A stretch of DNA of 64,000 nt from Caldicellulosiruptor danielii. Its GTDB lineage: Bacteria > Bacillota > Thermoanaerobacteria > Caldicellulosiruptorales > Caldicellulosiruptoraceae. The DNA lies in contig NZ_CP139957.1 in assembly GCF_034343125.1 (NCBI RefSeq), forward strand, positions 2,662,001-2,726,000. The letters are read 5' to 3'. Positions within the stretch are counted from its first letter, which is position 1. The number at the start of each line of letters is the position of its first letter. This document shows, in pieces, positions 43,604 through 52,878 of this stretch. The translations under genes and the position numbers were made by a program. The notes below the pieces were generated by a model that worked only from the letters and a program-made list of their open reading frames with translations, did not search any database and had not been told where the DNA came from.

Positions 43604-46081
43604 TTGCAAAGCAAAAATAAAAAAATAAAAAAACAGACGCCGGTTAGGCTTTTTCTTAAAAGCTTTGTTAAAACTTTACTTGCGCTCTTGATTGCAAGCA
43701 TGGCAGTTTTAATCGGTGCTGGTTTTGGAATGGTCACAGGATACATAAAGGCAATACCGGCAAATGCTCTTGAGATAATAACTTCTTCTGTAGAAACCCA
43801 AACAACTATTGTCTACGACCAGAGCGGAAACGAAATTGCCCGGCTTCATGGCAATGAGAACAGGATAAGAGTGCCATACAGCAAGATTCCTAAAAATCTT
43901 ATCAACGCTTTTGTTGCAATTGAAGATGAGAGGTTCTGGCAGCACAACGGAATTGACATAAAAAGAATATTCGGTGCAATATTTAAAAATATAAAAACCG
44001 GCTCTCTTTCAGAAGGTGCAAGTACAATAACCCAGCAGCTTGTAAGAAACAAACTTTTGACCTTCGAAAAATCCTTTAAACGAAAGATTCAAGAGCAGTA
44101 CCTTGCCATTCAGCTCGAAAAAAGATGGACAAAAGAGCAGATTTTGGAAGAGTATCTTAACACAATTAACCTTGGAAGTGGTGCCTACGGTGTTGGTGCA
44201 GCGGCCTACACCTATTTTGGAAAGGATGTATCGCAGCTGACACTGGCAGAGTGTGCTTTGATTGCCGGAATTACTCAAAACCCTTCATATTACAACCCTT
44301 ATGTATTCCCGGACCATGCAAAGAAGAAACAAGAAATTGTTCTGAAAAAGATGCTTGAGCTTGGATATATAACCGAACAAGAGTACATTGAGGCAAAAAA
44401 TCAGCCACTTGTTTATGTTAAAAAAGATATATCTGATCAAAATGTATACAAACATCCTTATTTTGTTGATTCTGTGATTGACGAGGCTATCGAAATTCTA
44501 TCTGAAAAGAAAAAAATTTCTGAGGATGAGGCAGAAAACTTAATTTATGGCGGCGGGCTTAAAATCTACACAACAATGGATGAAACTGTGCAAAGCATAA
44601 TGGAAGAGGTCTTCTCAGACAAATCAATCATGCCAAAGATAAGGCACTACGACCAATCAGGTATTCCTCAGCCACAGGCAGCAGCTGTTTTGATTGATTT
44701 TAGCACAGGTGCTGTCAAAGGCATTATGGGCGGAAGAGGAAACTTGAAAGGTGTGCGGCTTTTAAACCGCGCGACAATGTCTGTGCGCCAGCCAGGTTCT
44801 GCTATAAAGCCAATTGCAGATTATAGCTTGGCGCTTGAAAATGGTTATACTGCTGCAACTGTGATTGACGATATTCCTTTTTCAATTGGTGGTTATACTC
44901 CTCGAAACTGGTATAAAAGCAATGTGGTGCCTGGCAAGCGTGGATACAAAGGGTTTATGACAGTAAGAGAAGCTCTGCAGTGGTCGGCAAACGTCCCTGC
45001 CGTAAAGGTTGCATACAATTTGGGAATTCAAAATGTCTACAGAAACCTAAAAAGGTTTGGTTTTACAACTCTTGCACCACAGGATATGAACAGTCTTTCG
45101 ATTGCAATTGGTGGATTTACCTATGGAGTAAAACCCATTGAACTGACAGCTGCGTTTGCTGCAGTTGCAAATGGTGGGATATATATAAAGCCTTATTTTA
45201 TTACTAAGATTGAAGATAAAAATGGTGTTACTTTGTTTGAAAGAATACCCTATAAAAGAAAAGTAATGGATGAGAAAAACGCTTATATTTTGACAAATAT
45301 ATTACAAAGCGTTGTCACAGCAAGGATAACTGTAGGTGTCAGATTCTCATACCCTGTTGCAGGGAAAACAGGTACTACTGATGATAGTAAAGATAGGTGG
45401 TTTGTAGGATACACTCCAAACTATGCTCTTGGCGTGTGGGTTGGAGAAGACAAGCCTGTTGCCCTGAACTATCTTACCGGTACAAACCCGGCTTTGAAAA
45501 TCTTTAAGGGAATAATGGATAAAGTTGTGAGCAAAAAAGGAGTTAGCCCTGAGTTTTTAAGACCTGCCGGGATTGTCGAAAGATACATCTGCAAGGAGTC
45601 CGGCAAACTTGCAACAAGCCTTTGCAAACAAGACCCTCGCGGAAGTCAGGTTATAAAAGAGATTTTTGCTGAGGGTACAGAACCAACAGAGTACTGCGAC
45701 AGGCATGTAAAACTTAAAATATGCACAGAGTCAAATAAACTTGCAACACAGTACTGCCCAACAACAATCGAAAAGGTGTTTATAAAAAGAGATAATCCTA
45801 TTTGGTCAGGCAAAAACTCAAGCGTGGTGCCGCCAGATGATTATATGTATCAGGCACCGACACAATACTGTGATATTCACAAAGCACCGCAAAAACCTGT
45901 GCAGGAGCAAAAGCCGCCGCAGGATGCCAGTGAAAATGATCTTTTGCAGCAAGAATCACAGTCACAGTCTGTAAATAGCTTGCAGCAGAATCAAGAAAAT
46001 GCTACCACACCATCTTCCGTGCCAGAAAATGTTACAGATAACACAACCCAGTCGCAGGTTTACTCCGGAGACAATCAGTAG
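43604..46081 (+). CDS. Class A penicillin-binding protein (PBP1A family)
   Basis: The TTG start at 43604 follows GGGGAGG. The 825-aa protein has a cytoplasmic basic tail, one membrane anchor (about 20-45), a glycosyltransferase domain with EDERFWQHNGID and GASTITQQLVRN, and a transpeptidase domain whose motifs are SAIK (Ser399), SAN (Ser461) and KTGTT (Lys588). It polymerises and cross-links peptidoglycan. The C-terminal 160 residues are cysteine-bearing repeats, then a Gln/Pro-rich tail that probably sits in the wall. Confidence 0.93.
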   Translation: MQSKNKKIKKQTPVRLFLKSFVKTLLALLIASMAVLIGAGFGMVTGYIKAIPANALEIITSSVETQTTIVYDQSGNEIARLHGNENRIRVPYSKIPKNLINAFVAIEDERFWQHNGIDIKRIFGAIFKNIKTGSLSEGASTITQQLVRNKLLTFEKSFKRKIQEQYLAIQLEKRWTKEQILEEYLNTINLGSGAYGVGAAAYTYFGKDVSQLTLAECALIAGITQNPSYYNPYVFPDHAKKKQEIVLKKMLELGYITEQEYIEAKNQPLVYVKKDISDQNVYKHPYFVDSVIDEAIEILSEKKKISEDEAENLIYGGGLKIYTTMDETVQSIMEEVFSDKSIMPKIRHYDQSGIPQPQAAAVLIDFSTGAVKGIMGGRGNLKGVRLLNRATMSVRQPGSAIKPIADYSLALENGYTAATVIDDIPFSIGGYTPRNWYKSNVVPGKRGYKGFMTVREALQWSANVPAVKVAYNLGIQNVYRNLKRFGFTTLAPQDMNSLSIAIGGFTYGVKPIELTAAFAAVANGGIYIKPYFITKIEDKNGVTLFERIPYKRKVMDEKNAYILTNILQSVVTARITVGVRFSYPVAGKTGTTDDSKDRWFVGYTPNYALGVWVGEDKPVALNYLTGTNPALKIFKGIMDKVVSKKGVSPEFLRPAGIVERYICKESGKLATSLCKQDPRGSQVIKEIFAEGTEPTEYCDRHVKLKICTESNKLATQYCPTTIEKVFIKRDNPIWSGKNSSVVPPDDYMYQAPTQYCDIHKAPQKPVQEQKPPQDASENDLLQQESQSQSVNSLQQNQENATTPSSVPENVTDNTTQSQVYSGDNQ

Positions 46082-46090
46082 AATAAACAA

Positions 46091-46154
46091 AAAGGGCTGG
46101 CAGCAAAATTCCTTTTTGAAGCAGGTAGAACATCTTATTTATTGCCAGCCCTTT
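46091..46154. terminator. Bidirectional terminator
   Basis: AAAGGGCTGGCA pairs with TGCCAGCCCTTT over 12 bp with a 40-base loop, between the convergent PBP and CARF genes. Confidence 0.75.
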
Positions 46155-46178
46155 GATTTTTAAGCTCAGCAGGTTTTA

Positions 46179-47486
46179 TCATGACAAATCTGCTCTTTGC
46201 ACAAGTCTTTCAAAAAGGTTAGACGCACTACTAAAGAGCTGTTTGAACTGGTCAATATTTTCAAGGTAGTTCTGGTCACAGCGCGGTGCTGACCCATGCA
46301 CGGCTGCATTTCTTACATATTCCAAGGTTTTGAACAGTTTTGCTTCATCCTTTGATTTGAAAAGTTTGTTTAGGGAAGGATTTTTGTCCAGATTTTCAAT
46401 CTCATCTAATACCTTTTTCCTACTCTTTTCTCTTGAGTCATAGTCCATATTGTTGAATCTGTAAACATCAGCAAACAAAATAATAAACGACTCATACAAA
46501 AGCACAAGCGCTTTGAGATACTGATTTCTTTCAAAGAAAAACTGCGACCTTTTGTACATCCTCAGATGAAGTCTGCTGCGGTTGTTAATATCAGAAAACT
46601 CCTCAAGTAAATAGTCAGACAGTTCTTTCAAATATGCATTGCTGGATAATCTCTTTTTGTCTTCGAGCATTTCTATAATAGCCTTTATCTCTCTTTTTGG
46701 CTGTCTGTTCATCTCGAGTTTAAAATATGTTGTCTCAAATCTTTGTCTGCATAAAGCTTCAAGCAAATCAGGAAAATATCCTGAATTTTCAAAACTTGCA
46801 AGAGATTCTATCAAACTGACAGCCTCATTTACAAATCCAATTTCTATGGCAGGGCTTTTCCCTTCCGGATAAGAATATAGACTCTTCATTTCATAAGCAC
46901 CGTAAAATAGTCTTATATCCTTAACTTTCCTTAGATACTTTGAAAGCATAAGAACATATGTGAAGATTATCGGGATGTGCCTGAATGCATGTGTGCAGTC
47001 ATAAATTATGTTGTACTCTTCATCTTTTTCAAGTTCTTTTAAAATGGCATCCATGTATGCTCTTGAATCAAGAGGGTCTATAATCTCAAGCTTGATATTT
47101 GAAATGTACTTTTGAAGATATTCCTGCCACTTTTTCAAATCATCACAAGTTACTGCTTTACCATGCGAATTTTCAAGGTCATAAAGGTGAGAATAGATTT
47201 CTAAAAGCTTTTCGTCACTCTGGCAGTTGTCTGGTACAAGGTATAGAAGTTCTGACCATGCAGACTTTTCTGTACCAAAGATTATAAACTTGTCAATCTG
47301 CAGTTTCTGCCTTTGAGTCAAATATTCGTAGAGCGCAACACCAAAAAACGCCGTCTGCCGACAGATATACTCTTTTTGCGTCCCCGGCTCAAATATATAT
47401 TCAGTTTTGCGATAACCTATGGAGTTACCATTTCTGTCAATTGTTCCTTTGCCAATTGCAGAAATAAGTATATTTTTACTGTTCAT
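46179..47486 (-). CDS. CARF-HEPN protein, TM1812/Csx2-type CRISPR effector
   Basis: The 435-aa protein has an N-terminal CARF domain: NILISAIGKG at the start and YDCTHAFRHIP in the ligand-binding strand-turn. Its C-terminal HEPN domain has the RNase motif RNAAVH (R392 to H397). Such proteins (Csx1 superfamily, TIGR02221/TM1812 branch) are cut loose by cyclic oligoadenylate from Cas10 and degrade RNA. AAAGG precedes ATG 47486. It is about 50% identical by eye to the protein at the window end, so the two are recent paralogues. The gene stands apart from the csm operon, with its own upstream element. Confidence 0.87.
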   Translation of the reverse strand: MNSKNILISAIGKGTIDRNGNSIGYRKTEYIFEPGTQKEYICRQTAFFGVALYEYLTQRQKLQIDKFIIFGTEKSAWSELLYLVPDNCQSDEKLLEIYSHLYDLENSHGKAVTCDDLKKWQEYLQKYISNIKLEIIDPLDSRAYMDAILKELEKDEEYNIIYDCTHAFRHIPIIFTYVLMLSKYLRKVKDIRLFYGAYEMKSLYSYPEGKSPAIEIGFVNEAVSLIESLASFENSGYFPDLLEALCRQRFETTYFKLEMNRQPKREIKAIIEMLEDKKRLSSNAYLKELSDYLLEEFSDINNRSRLHLRMYKRSQFFFERNQYLKALVLLYESFIILFADVYRFNNMDYDSREKSRKKVLDEIENLDKNPSLNKLFKSKDEAKLFKTLEYVRNAAVHGSAPRCDQNYLENIDQFKQLFSSASNLFERLVQRADLS

Positions 47487-47615
47487 AAGCCTTTAAACCC
47501 CCATTGGAATATCTGAAAATATTTTGCAAGTCTTATTGGTAAAATTTCATCAAAATTTTGAGTTGTTTTTCATCTCTCGCTTAATTATTTTACCTGTTGA
47601 TAACCCCAAAAACAA

Positions 47616-47634
47616 TTCAAAAAATATGCGAAGT
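47616..47634 (-). promoter_or_regulatory. 19-bp element shared by two CARF-effector operons, copy 1
   Basis: TTCAAAAAATATGCGAAGT on the plus strand is repeated exactly at 52879-52897. It lies 130 bp upstream of the CARF-HEPN start. No other copy was seen in the window. Confidence 0.6.
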
Positions 47635-47810
47635 TAATTAAATGTATCCTTAGAACAGAATCAATTTTTGTCTTGCCATTTCTGGATTTCGTATGCTAAA
47701 AGCAGTGGATGATTAACAGGTTTATTATGTATATTTTGTCATGGTAATTATTGCTTGTTGTTTGTTTTAAATTTATTTTAAAAGATGTTGTTATATTTTT
47801 CCTTGGTAAT

Positions 47811-47857
47811 TGCTGTCGACCTATGATGGGTGTCAAAACCCCAGGGGGTCGACAGCA
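47811..47857 (+). other. CRISPR-leader-like inverted repeat without an array
   Basis: TGCTGTCGACC (47811-47821) and GGTCGACAGCA (47847-47857) are perfect 11-bp arms around a loop with CCCCAGGG. GTCGACC, a C-rich centre and GTCGAC are seen in leaders of clostridial CRISPR arrays from my recollection, and the functional leader here has GTCGACC at 53054 and GCAGCAGCTGGA at 53136, the latter also present beside this copy. No repeats follow; an IS begins about 20 bp to the right. Confidence 0.5.
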
Positions 47858-47877
47858 GCTGGAAATTTTCATTTGGC

Positions 47878-49065
47878 ACGTGGTGAAGACATATTTACCA
47901 CCTAATTTATTACAGAACAGAGAATAAAAAGTTCCAATCGAATGGTGTCCTCCCATTCATTCCTTTACCGTTATGAGGTCTGAAGAAATTCCATGTATCC
48001 TGCCATCTCTGGGCTGGAAAAATAAATTCATCTTTTGTTTTGCATACCATCAAGCATGAATCATTAAGAAATATTCATCATCTGCTTCTTCTTGGTGAAT
48101 TTTCAACTATGCCCATCGGGTGTTTTGCTTTTAGTGGAATAGGATTTAGCTCTCCTCCCAAAAATGATAGCATCCCATTCCACTCCTTTAGCTTTCTTTC
48201 GCTTCCTCCACAAAATTCTGCTCCATTATTCTGAACGGATTTTTATTTGGTTTCTTACATTATGAGCTCTTAACCATAATGCAATTAAAGATATGAACAT
48301 AAAGCCAAAAGTGGATGAAAGTTCATAAAAGTCCGCTGTAAATCTTGTTCTTGTTGCAACATCTATCATGTTCCACTCATAACACGGAAGATTGTATTTT
48401 TTAATGTGCTAATATACTTCTTTTGTAAGACTATCTTTGTTCTGCAAAATACTTTGTATCAAGCTGGAATTCAGAAAACGGAATAAGAGCTTCGCAGTTA
48501 TACAAGCTTCTCTCTCCCTTTTTTTGTCTTCCTTGTTTTTCCCAGGTAAACAGCATTTCTTTTGAGAATTGATTTTATCATGTTTTCGCTTATTTTAACC
48601 CCGTATTTTTTGAACAAATAAAGGGAAAGACGTCTATGCTTTGAGACCTGTTCTCTTAGCCTCTTGGGAATAGAATTTTCAAGTTTAGACGAAAGTTTTT
48701 TGGGGCAAGTTTTAGGCCTCCTTAGCTTATCCTCAAGAGGACCATATATTGCTCTTCTTACAGTATGTCTTGATACACCTAATATTTTAGCAGTTTTTGA
48801 TACGTTTTTGTTATTTGCTATCTGTCACTTTTCGGATTAATTCTCTTGCTTTTTCAGGCAGATTCTAAAGCTCATGGTATGTTATAATATTCATAGTGGG
48901 CTGCCCTCCCATCCTGGTAGTTTTTTGATGTTTCTTTTAAACGGGAGATTACACTTTTTAATTATATTCATGTCAGGATGGAGGCAGCCTCAATTCTTTT
49001 TATAACCTTCTCTTCACTATTTTCGCACATTCTTTCGCTGTGGTAAATATCTTCACACCTATTCG
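47878..49065 (-). mobile_element. Degenerate insertion sequence, about 1.2 kb, transposase broken
   Basis: The ends carry imperfect terminal inverted repeats: TGGTGAAGACATATTTACCACC at 47881-47902 (first 20 bases given fully by position) and its counterpart GTGTGAAGATATTTACCAC at about 49037-49056. Inside, the minus strand holds a DDE transposase broken by stops and frame changes: MNIITYHEL, KTAKILGVSRHTVRRAIYGP near 48770, and integrase-core pieces GAEFCGGSERKLKEWN near 48200 and QRWQDTWNFFRPH near 47970. I would place it near IS481-like elements, without certainty. Confidence 0.75.
47930..48895 (-). pseudogene. IS transposase (integrase-core, DDE) pseudogene
   Basis: This is the coding remnant inside the IS above. 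Reading pieces in several frames gives a helix-turn-helix part (AKILGVSRHTVRR), a linker with ISENMIKSILKRN, and a catalytic part with GAEFCGG and VENS. Stops interrupt each frame, so no product is expected. Confidence 0.75.
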
Positions 49066-49086
49066 AGGTTAAACCAATTTTTTAGT

Positions 49087-49140
49087 TTGTTGAACACATT
49101 CTGATGTGGTATACTATTAAGTAGATAAACTAATCTACTT
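49087..49140 (+). promoter_or_regulatory. Promoter and palindromic operator of the mazEF-like pair
   Basis: TTGTTG (49087-49092), 17 bp, TATACT (49110-49115), followed by perfect 8-bp arms AAGTAGAT (49119-49126) and ATCTACTT (49133-49140), directly before the antitoxin start. The spot is right for autorepression by the antitoxin. Confidence 0.75.
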
Positions 49141-49153
49141 GGTGATAATTGCG

Positions 49154-49402
49154 ATGAACAGAACCACAACAGTAAGAGTGGATATTGAAACGTATGAAGG
49201 CTTAAAGAAACTGTCTACAGAGCTCAATCAACCAATGCAAAAAATAATTCAGGAAGCTCTTGCAGAGTACAAAAGGAAAGTTATACTTTCTAAAACTGCA
49301 GAAGCTTTTGCTGCTCTTAAAAAAAACAACGAACTGTGGGAGGAGGAAACTGAAGAAAGGAAACTGTGGGAAAACACATTGCAGGATGGGATTGAACAAT
49401 GA
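49154..49402 (+). CDS. MazE-like ribbon-helix-helix antitoxin
   Basis: The 82-aa protein reads MNRTTTVRVDIETYEGLKKLSTELNQPMQKIIQEAL, a ribbon-helix-helix DNA-binding start, then an acidic tail rich in Glu and Trp that would bind the toxin. ATG 49154 is used rather than a TTG at 49139, which lies in the operator. Its stop overlaps the toxin start (ATGA), as in coupled toxin-antitoxin pairs. Confidence 0.85.
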   Translation: MNRTTTVRVDIETYEGLKKLSTELNQPMQKIIQEALAEYKRKVILSKTAEAFAALKKNNELWEEETEERKLWENTLQDGIEQ

Positions 49403-49737
49403 GTGCAAAAAGGGGAGAAATATGGCTTGTAGATTTAAATCCAACACGGGGGCATGAACAGAGCGGCATTCGACCAGCGGTAATAGTTTCAGTTGATGAA
49501 TTCAATTCATGCCCTGCTGATTTGGTGGTTGTTGTGCCAATCACAAGCAAGAACAAAAATATACCCCTGCATGCAGAAATACAGCCTGAAAACAGTGGAC
49601 TTGCTAAAGTATCATTTGCAAAACCGGAAGAAATACGGTCAATTTCAAAAGAAAGACTTGTAAAGAAGATTGGAGAACTACCAAATGAAAAATTAAAAGA
49701 ACTGGAAGAGAAAATAACGATTCTACTGGGATTGTAG
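49399..49737 (+). CDS. mazF: MazF/PemK-family mRNA interferase toxin
   Basis: The 112-aa protein has the MazF start KRGEIWLVDLNPTRGHEQSGIRPAVIVSVD with the conserved GxEQxGxRPA segment, ITSKNKNIPLHAEI and a C-terminal helix ELEEKITILLGL. The arginine and threonine/serine residues needed for RNA cleavage appear present. It cuts single-stranded RNA at short sites and is held by the antitoxin encoded just upstream. The system is adjacent to CRISPR effector genes. Confidence 0.9.
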   Translation: MSAKRGEIWLVDLNPTRGHEQSGIRPAVIVSVDEFNSCPADLVVVVPITSKNKNIPLHAEIQPENSGLAKVSFAKPEEIRSISKERLVKKIGELPNEKLKELEEKITILLGL

Positions 49738-50219
49738 AAACAAGTTGCAGCCAACAAATGTTCGCTATTTAAAATGCTCAAATCCAATTGCGAAGGGTCT
49801 TGGGATTATGTGAGCAAAAAGGCCGAATCAAAAGCCCGGACATGGCATTGTGGTACTGCAAAATCCCAGACAACAACTTGATTTGCAAGTAGCAGCCAAT
49901 TATGTAAGGAGTTTTCGAGGTAGGGATAAAGTTTTAGAAGGGATAAAATCAGCATGGAAAGATTGCAAACAGTTGCATTTAAAATAGCAAACAAGTGTTT
50001 GCTGAAAGCTGAGTTTTTTGCCCGCCCAGTAACAAAGCTGTTACAAAAATAGAAGTTTAAGTGTATAATAAAATAAGTTAACAAAACTGTATTCTGAAAG
50101 TATCCTGCAAGAATATTATAAAAAATAAAACCATCACAGCCAAAGCTTGGTTTTTGTTTTTCTGAAGTGGTATAATAAAAGCGTAAGTACAAAGAGTTAT
50201 CTAAAACCTTTTTAGCACT
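49738..50219. other. Intergenic region, no gene recognised
   Basis: The minus strand has a long open frame here, but it lacks codon bias and a start site. On the plus strand a short frame (NYVRSFRGRDKVLEG ...) may be a relic. A promoter TTGGTT (50147-50152), 18 bp, TATAAT (50171-50176) serves the next pair. Confidence 0.5.
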
Positions 50220-50594
50220 ATGTCGAAAAAGATTGCAATTAAAAAAACAGATAGGGAGATAGAGCATAAAACAATGGGATTGACCATGAACGAGATAAGA
50301 AAACTTGTTAAAGAAAGGAAAATAAAATGGCAAAATCATATGATACAAAGAATGAGAGAACGTAACATAACAAGAACAGATGTATTGGAATGTATACAAA
50401 ATGGAGAAATTATAGAAGAGTATGAGAAAGATTATCCTTATCCAAGCTGCTTAATATTAGGAAGAGCAAAAAATGGGAATGCGCTGCATGTTGTCTGCGC
50501 TGTTGGGGAAGGATGGTTATGGCTTAAAACTGCTTATCATCCTTTTGAAGACGAATGGTGTGACGATTTCAAAACAAGGAGGAAGAAAATATGA
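50220..50594 (+). CDS. DUF4258 protein, probable RelE-like toxin
   Basis: The core from residue 23 (MNEIRKLVKERKIKWQNHMIQRMRERNITRTDVLECI) and the end (LHVVCAVGEGWLWLKTAYHP) match DUF4258, small RelE-fold proteins usually paired with YgiT-type antitoxins. Start uncertain: ATG 50220 would add a basic extension, while ATG 50286 gives the usual family length. The next gene overlaps by 4 bp. Confidence 0.8.
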   Translation: MSKKIAIKKTDREIEHKTMGLTMNEIRKLVKERKIKWQNHMIQRMRERNITRTDVLECIQNGEIIEEYEKDYPYPSCLILGRAKNGNALHVVCAVGEGWLWLKTAYHPFEDEWCDDFKTRRKKI

Positions 50595-50821
50595 AATGTT
50601 CATTATGCGGTGCAAATATGGTGGAAGGCAAAATTAAACATATCGTAGATTTAGGAAAACAAACAATTATTATTAAGGATGTCCCTGCCCTTGTATGCCA
50701 TCAATGCGGAGCGTCATTTCTTGATGACAAAGTTGTTGAAAAACTTGAAAAGGTAGTAGATGAACTATCAAAAAGTAAGACTGAAATTGTTATTGCAAAT
50801 TATTCAGAAATAGCTGCATAA
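50591..50821 (+). CDS. YgiT-type zinc-finger antitoxin
   Basis: The 76-aa protein has two CxxC pairs, CSLCGANMVEGK and CHQCGASFLDDKVV, which bind zinc in YgiT/MqsA-like antitoxins. It lacks the C-terminal DNA-binding domain of full MqsA. The ATGA junction with the DUF4258 gene shows translational coupling. It completes a type II toxin-antitoxin pair with the toxin gene first. Confidence 0.88.
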   Translation: MKCSLCGANMVEGKIKHIVDLGKQTIIIKDVPALVCHQCGASFLDDKVVEKLEKVVDELSKSKTEIVIANYSEIAA

Positions 50822-50841
50822 AAAGCCTCTATCCAAACAAA

Positions 50842-50886
50842 AAAGGCTTGCGGAGCAGTCTTTAAAAAACTTTCACGCAAGCCTTT
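50842..50886. terminator. Bidirectional terminator
   Basis: AAAGGCTTGCG (50842-50852) pairs with CGCAAGCCTTT (50876-50886) between the convergent toxin-antitoxin and csx1 genes. Confidence 0.85.
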
Positions 50887-50917
50887 CAATCTTTCTATTG
50901 TAACAAAACGTTGTATT

Positions 50918-52339
50918 TTACACTCTTTCTTTCAGCCAGCAATCTATCACGCCCTGTGGAAGCACCTGAATATATCTTACATACACTTTTTGACCATCGT
51001 ACCTTACTTCTGTAACATTCCCTTCAAGCCCTGAATGTGCAAAGAAATTTCTCTTGTCAGGCTCATCTGCGATTGGCTTTGTCGGGTCGATAATCTTTCT
51101 CAGCCTTGTCCACTGCTGTATTTCGCCGAGTTCTTGTATTTTTTCAGTATCGTTCGAAATCTCATTTCCAAGCATTGTCCAGTTCATTGGAACACCAAAT
51201 ATTGTATAAATCTCTGCAAAAGTCCTTCCAAGGCTTTCTAAATCAAAACCAGTTTCTTGGCAAAACATTGTAATGTTGTACCTCTCCAAAACCTCAACAA
51301 TACCCATGTAAAAACAAAGGCTCAAAATTGCATCCAAGTATGCTTTTTTGTCAAGCTTTGGAGAGGTTTTAAAGTCTTTCAAAAGCTGTTCCTTTGCATG
51401 ACCAATGAGATTTTTAAGTTCATTTTTAATCTCATCTATCGAATGGTATGGATGGTAGTACAAGTACAGCGGAGCGTTGTTTTTGATTGCTGAAAATAAA
51501 ATGGTAAACATTTCTATCTTTTCTTTCAAAGACTTCCTTTTCTGTCGTATCTGCTGTTTTTGCAAAACCTTGTTGTTGCCTTTCTGGTCATTCTGCGGTT
51601 CTTGATAGATATTTCTCAAAAACGAAAAGTTGTGGTCGCAGGCTTCTTTTTTGCTGATTGGGGATGAGAAAAAGGCTGTATAACTTTGCGGCTGAATATG
51701 TATTTCAAAAGATTTTGCCGTGCTGCCTATAATAGGGTCTGAAAATGTAAGGTATATCTTTGGGCGCTTTTCTTCATGAATCCAGTGCATAAGCCTCGTT
51801 AAAACAGCAAAATGCCTTGATGCTTCTATCATCGCTGAGATATATATGTTGTGCCCGCTTGAGATGTCAAGATAAATCTCATCAACCCCTTCATCCATGT
51901 ACTTTTCTATCATGTCAAACAAAATCTCAAGAACTATATCATCATAGCTGCCATCAAGTTCTATGTTGTTTAGATATGTCCCAAGAGAATGAATCACAAG
52001 AGCTTCATCTCTTTGCTTTTCAAGCTCAAGCCTGTTTATTATGTCAAAAGGGGATTTAAGGTATTCTGCAGGATTTTCGCAGATGCTTTTGAGCTCTTCT
52101 TTCAAAGCCTCATCCTCTACGTACTCTTTGAGTCTTTCGTTCAAAACAATGCTGACAGGATAAATCAAAACTGCTTTCGCCTCATGCCCTTGCTGTCTTA
52201 AAAAATCTCTTAAAACAAAGCTGGAAAGCTCTGAAACTTTTGAAAAGCCTGCAGTCTCATCTTTGAATCTGGTTATGAAAAACTCTTTCTGTGCTGACTT
52301 TGGATTGTCAAACCGTCCAATCTGGTAAACAATCTTCAC
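50918..52339 (-). CDS. csx1: Csx1-family CARF-HEPN ribonuclease
   Basis: The start is GTG 52339, with AAGGGG upstream. The 473-aa protein has a CARF domain, about residues 1-230, with LDISSGHNIYISAMIEASRHF, and a HEPN domain with RNFFAH (R430 to H435). Csx1 RNases are activated by cyclic tetra- or hexa-adenylate from Cas10 and then degrade RNA nonspecifically. The CARF part differs strongly from the other two CARF-HEPN proteins in the window. It is cotranscribed with csx20, 46 bp upstream. Confidence 0.88.
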   Translation of the reverse strand: MKIVYQIGRFDNPKSAQKEFFITRFKDETAGFSKVSELSSFVLRDFLRQQGHEAKAVLIYPVSIVLNERLKEYVEDEALKEELKSICENPAEYLKSPFDIINRLELEKQRDEALVIHSLGTYLNNIELDGSYDDIVLEILFDMIEKYMDEGVDEIYLDISSGHNIYISAMIEASRHFAVLTRLMHWIHEEKRPKIYLTFSDPIIGSTAKSFEIHIQPQSYTAFFSSPISKKEACDHNFSFLRNIYQEPQNDQKGNNKVLQKQQIRQKRKSLKEKIEMFTILFSAIKNNAPLYLYYHPYHSIDEIKNELKNLIGHAKEQLLKDFKTSPKLDKKAYLDAILSLCFYMGIVEVLERYNITMFCQETGFDLESLGRTFAEIYTIFGVPMNWTMLGNEISNDTEKIQELGEIQQWTRLRKIIDPTKPIADEPDKRNFFAHSGLEGNVTEVRYDGQKVYVRYIQVLPQGVIDCWLKERV

Positions 52340-52385
52340 CTATAAAAACCCCTTTCTTCTTAAAAAGGTTTGCAGCTGCATATTT

Positions 52386-52784
52386 TTAGCTGCAAAGGAT
52401 ATATCTTCTAAACCTCTCATGCTTGAAGACCTTTATAAGTTCAACAGAACCGTCTGGCTTTACAACTTCTTGAGCTGTTCTTTTTGTTGTTGCGTAAATG
52501 GGAATAAATCCGTTTTTAAAACACCAACTGACAAGATATACAGTTGCCCCAAAATCGCCTTGAATAAGGCAGTAGTTGAGGTTTTGGCTTTTGTTTTCAC
52601 TTAAGAATGAAACAATGGGCTCGAACATCTCCTCATTTAAATCAACATCCGGCGGTATATTGCTCCAAAAATTCTGAAGGTCCTGAGGAAGTGAAATTAT
52701 CTCCTCAACTTCAAGTACATCTCTTGCTTCTTTTTCCTGCTCTTTCGTGAGAGTGTGGTTAAATATCAAAAACATCCTATTCAA
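52386..52784 (-). CDS. csx20: Csx20-family CRISPR-associated protein, possible ring nuclease
   Basis: The 132-aa protein reads MFLIFNHTLTKEQEKEARDVL, NYCLIQGDFGATVYLVSW, IPIYATTKR and KVFKHERFRRYI, the pattern of Csx20. Csx20 has been proposed to be related to ring nucleases that destroy cyclic oligoadenylate. Its pairing with csx1 would then provide an off-switch. TTG 52784 sits 10 bp behind AAAGGAG. Confidence 0.82.
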   Translation of the reverse strand: MNRMFLIFNHTLTKEQEKEARDVLEVEEIISLPQDLQNFWSNIPPDVDLNEEMFEPIVSFLSENKSQNLNYCLIQGDFGATVYLVSWCFKNGFIPIYATTKRTAQEVVKPDGSVELIKVFKHERFRRYILCS

Positions 52785-52878
52785 TTTTTCTCAACTCCTT
52801 TGATTTAGATTATATACTACAGTGCCAAAAAATTGAATATCAATTTTGTATTTTATCCATTTTTTTGTTTTTTATCAG

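Noticed and set aside
47696-48234. Short open frames in the IS region
   Set aside because: Both are random frames across the broken transposase and leader-like hairpin; the homology is in other frames.
49806-50399. 197-codon minus-strand frame
   Set aside because: It opposes the DUF4258 gene, has no ribosome site, and its Phe/Cys/Tyr-rich composition is that of an antisense shadow.
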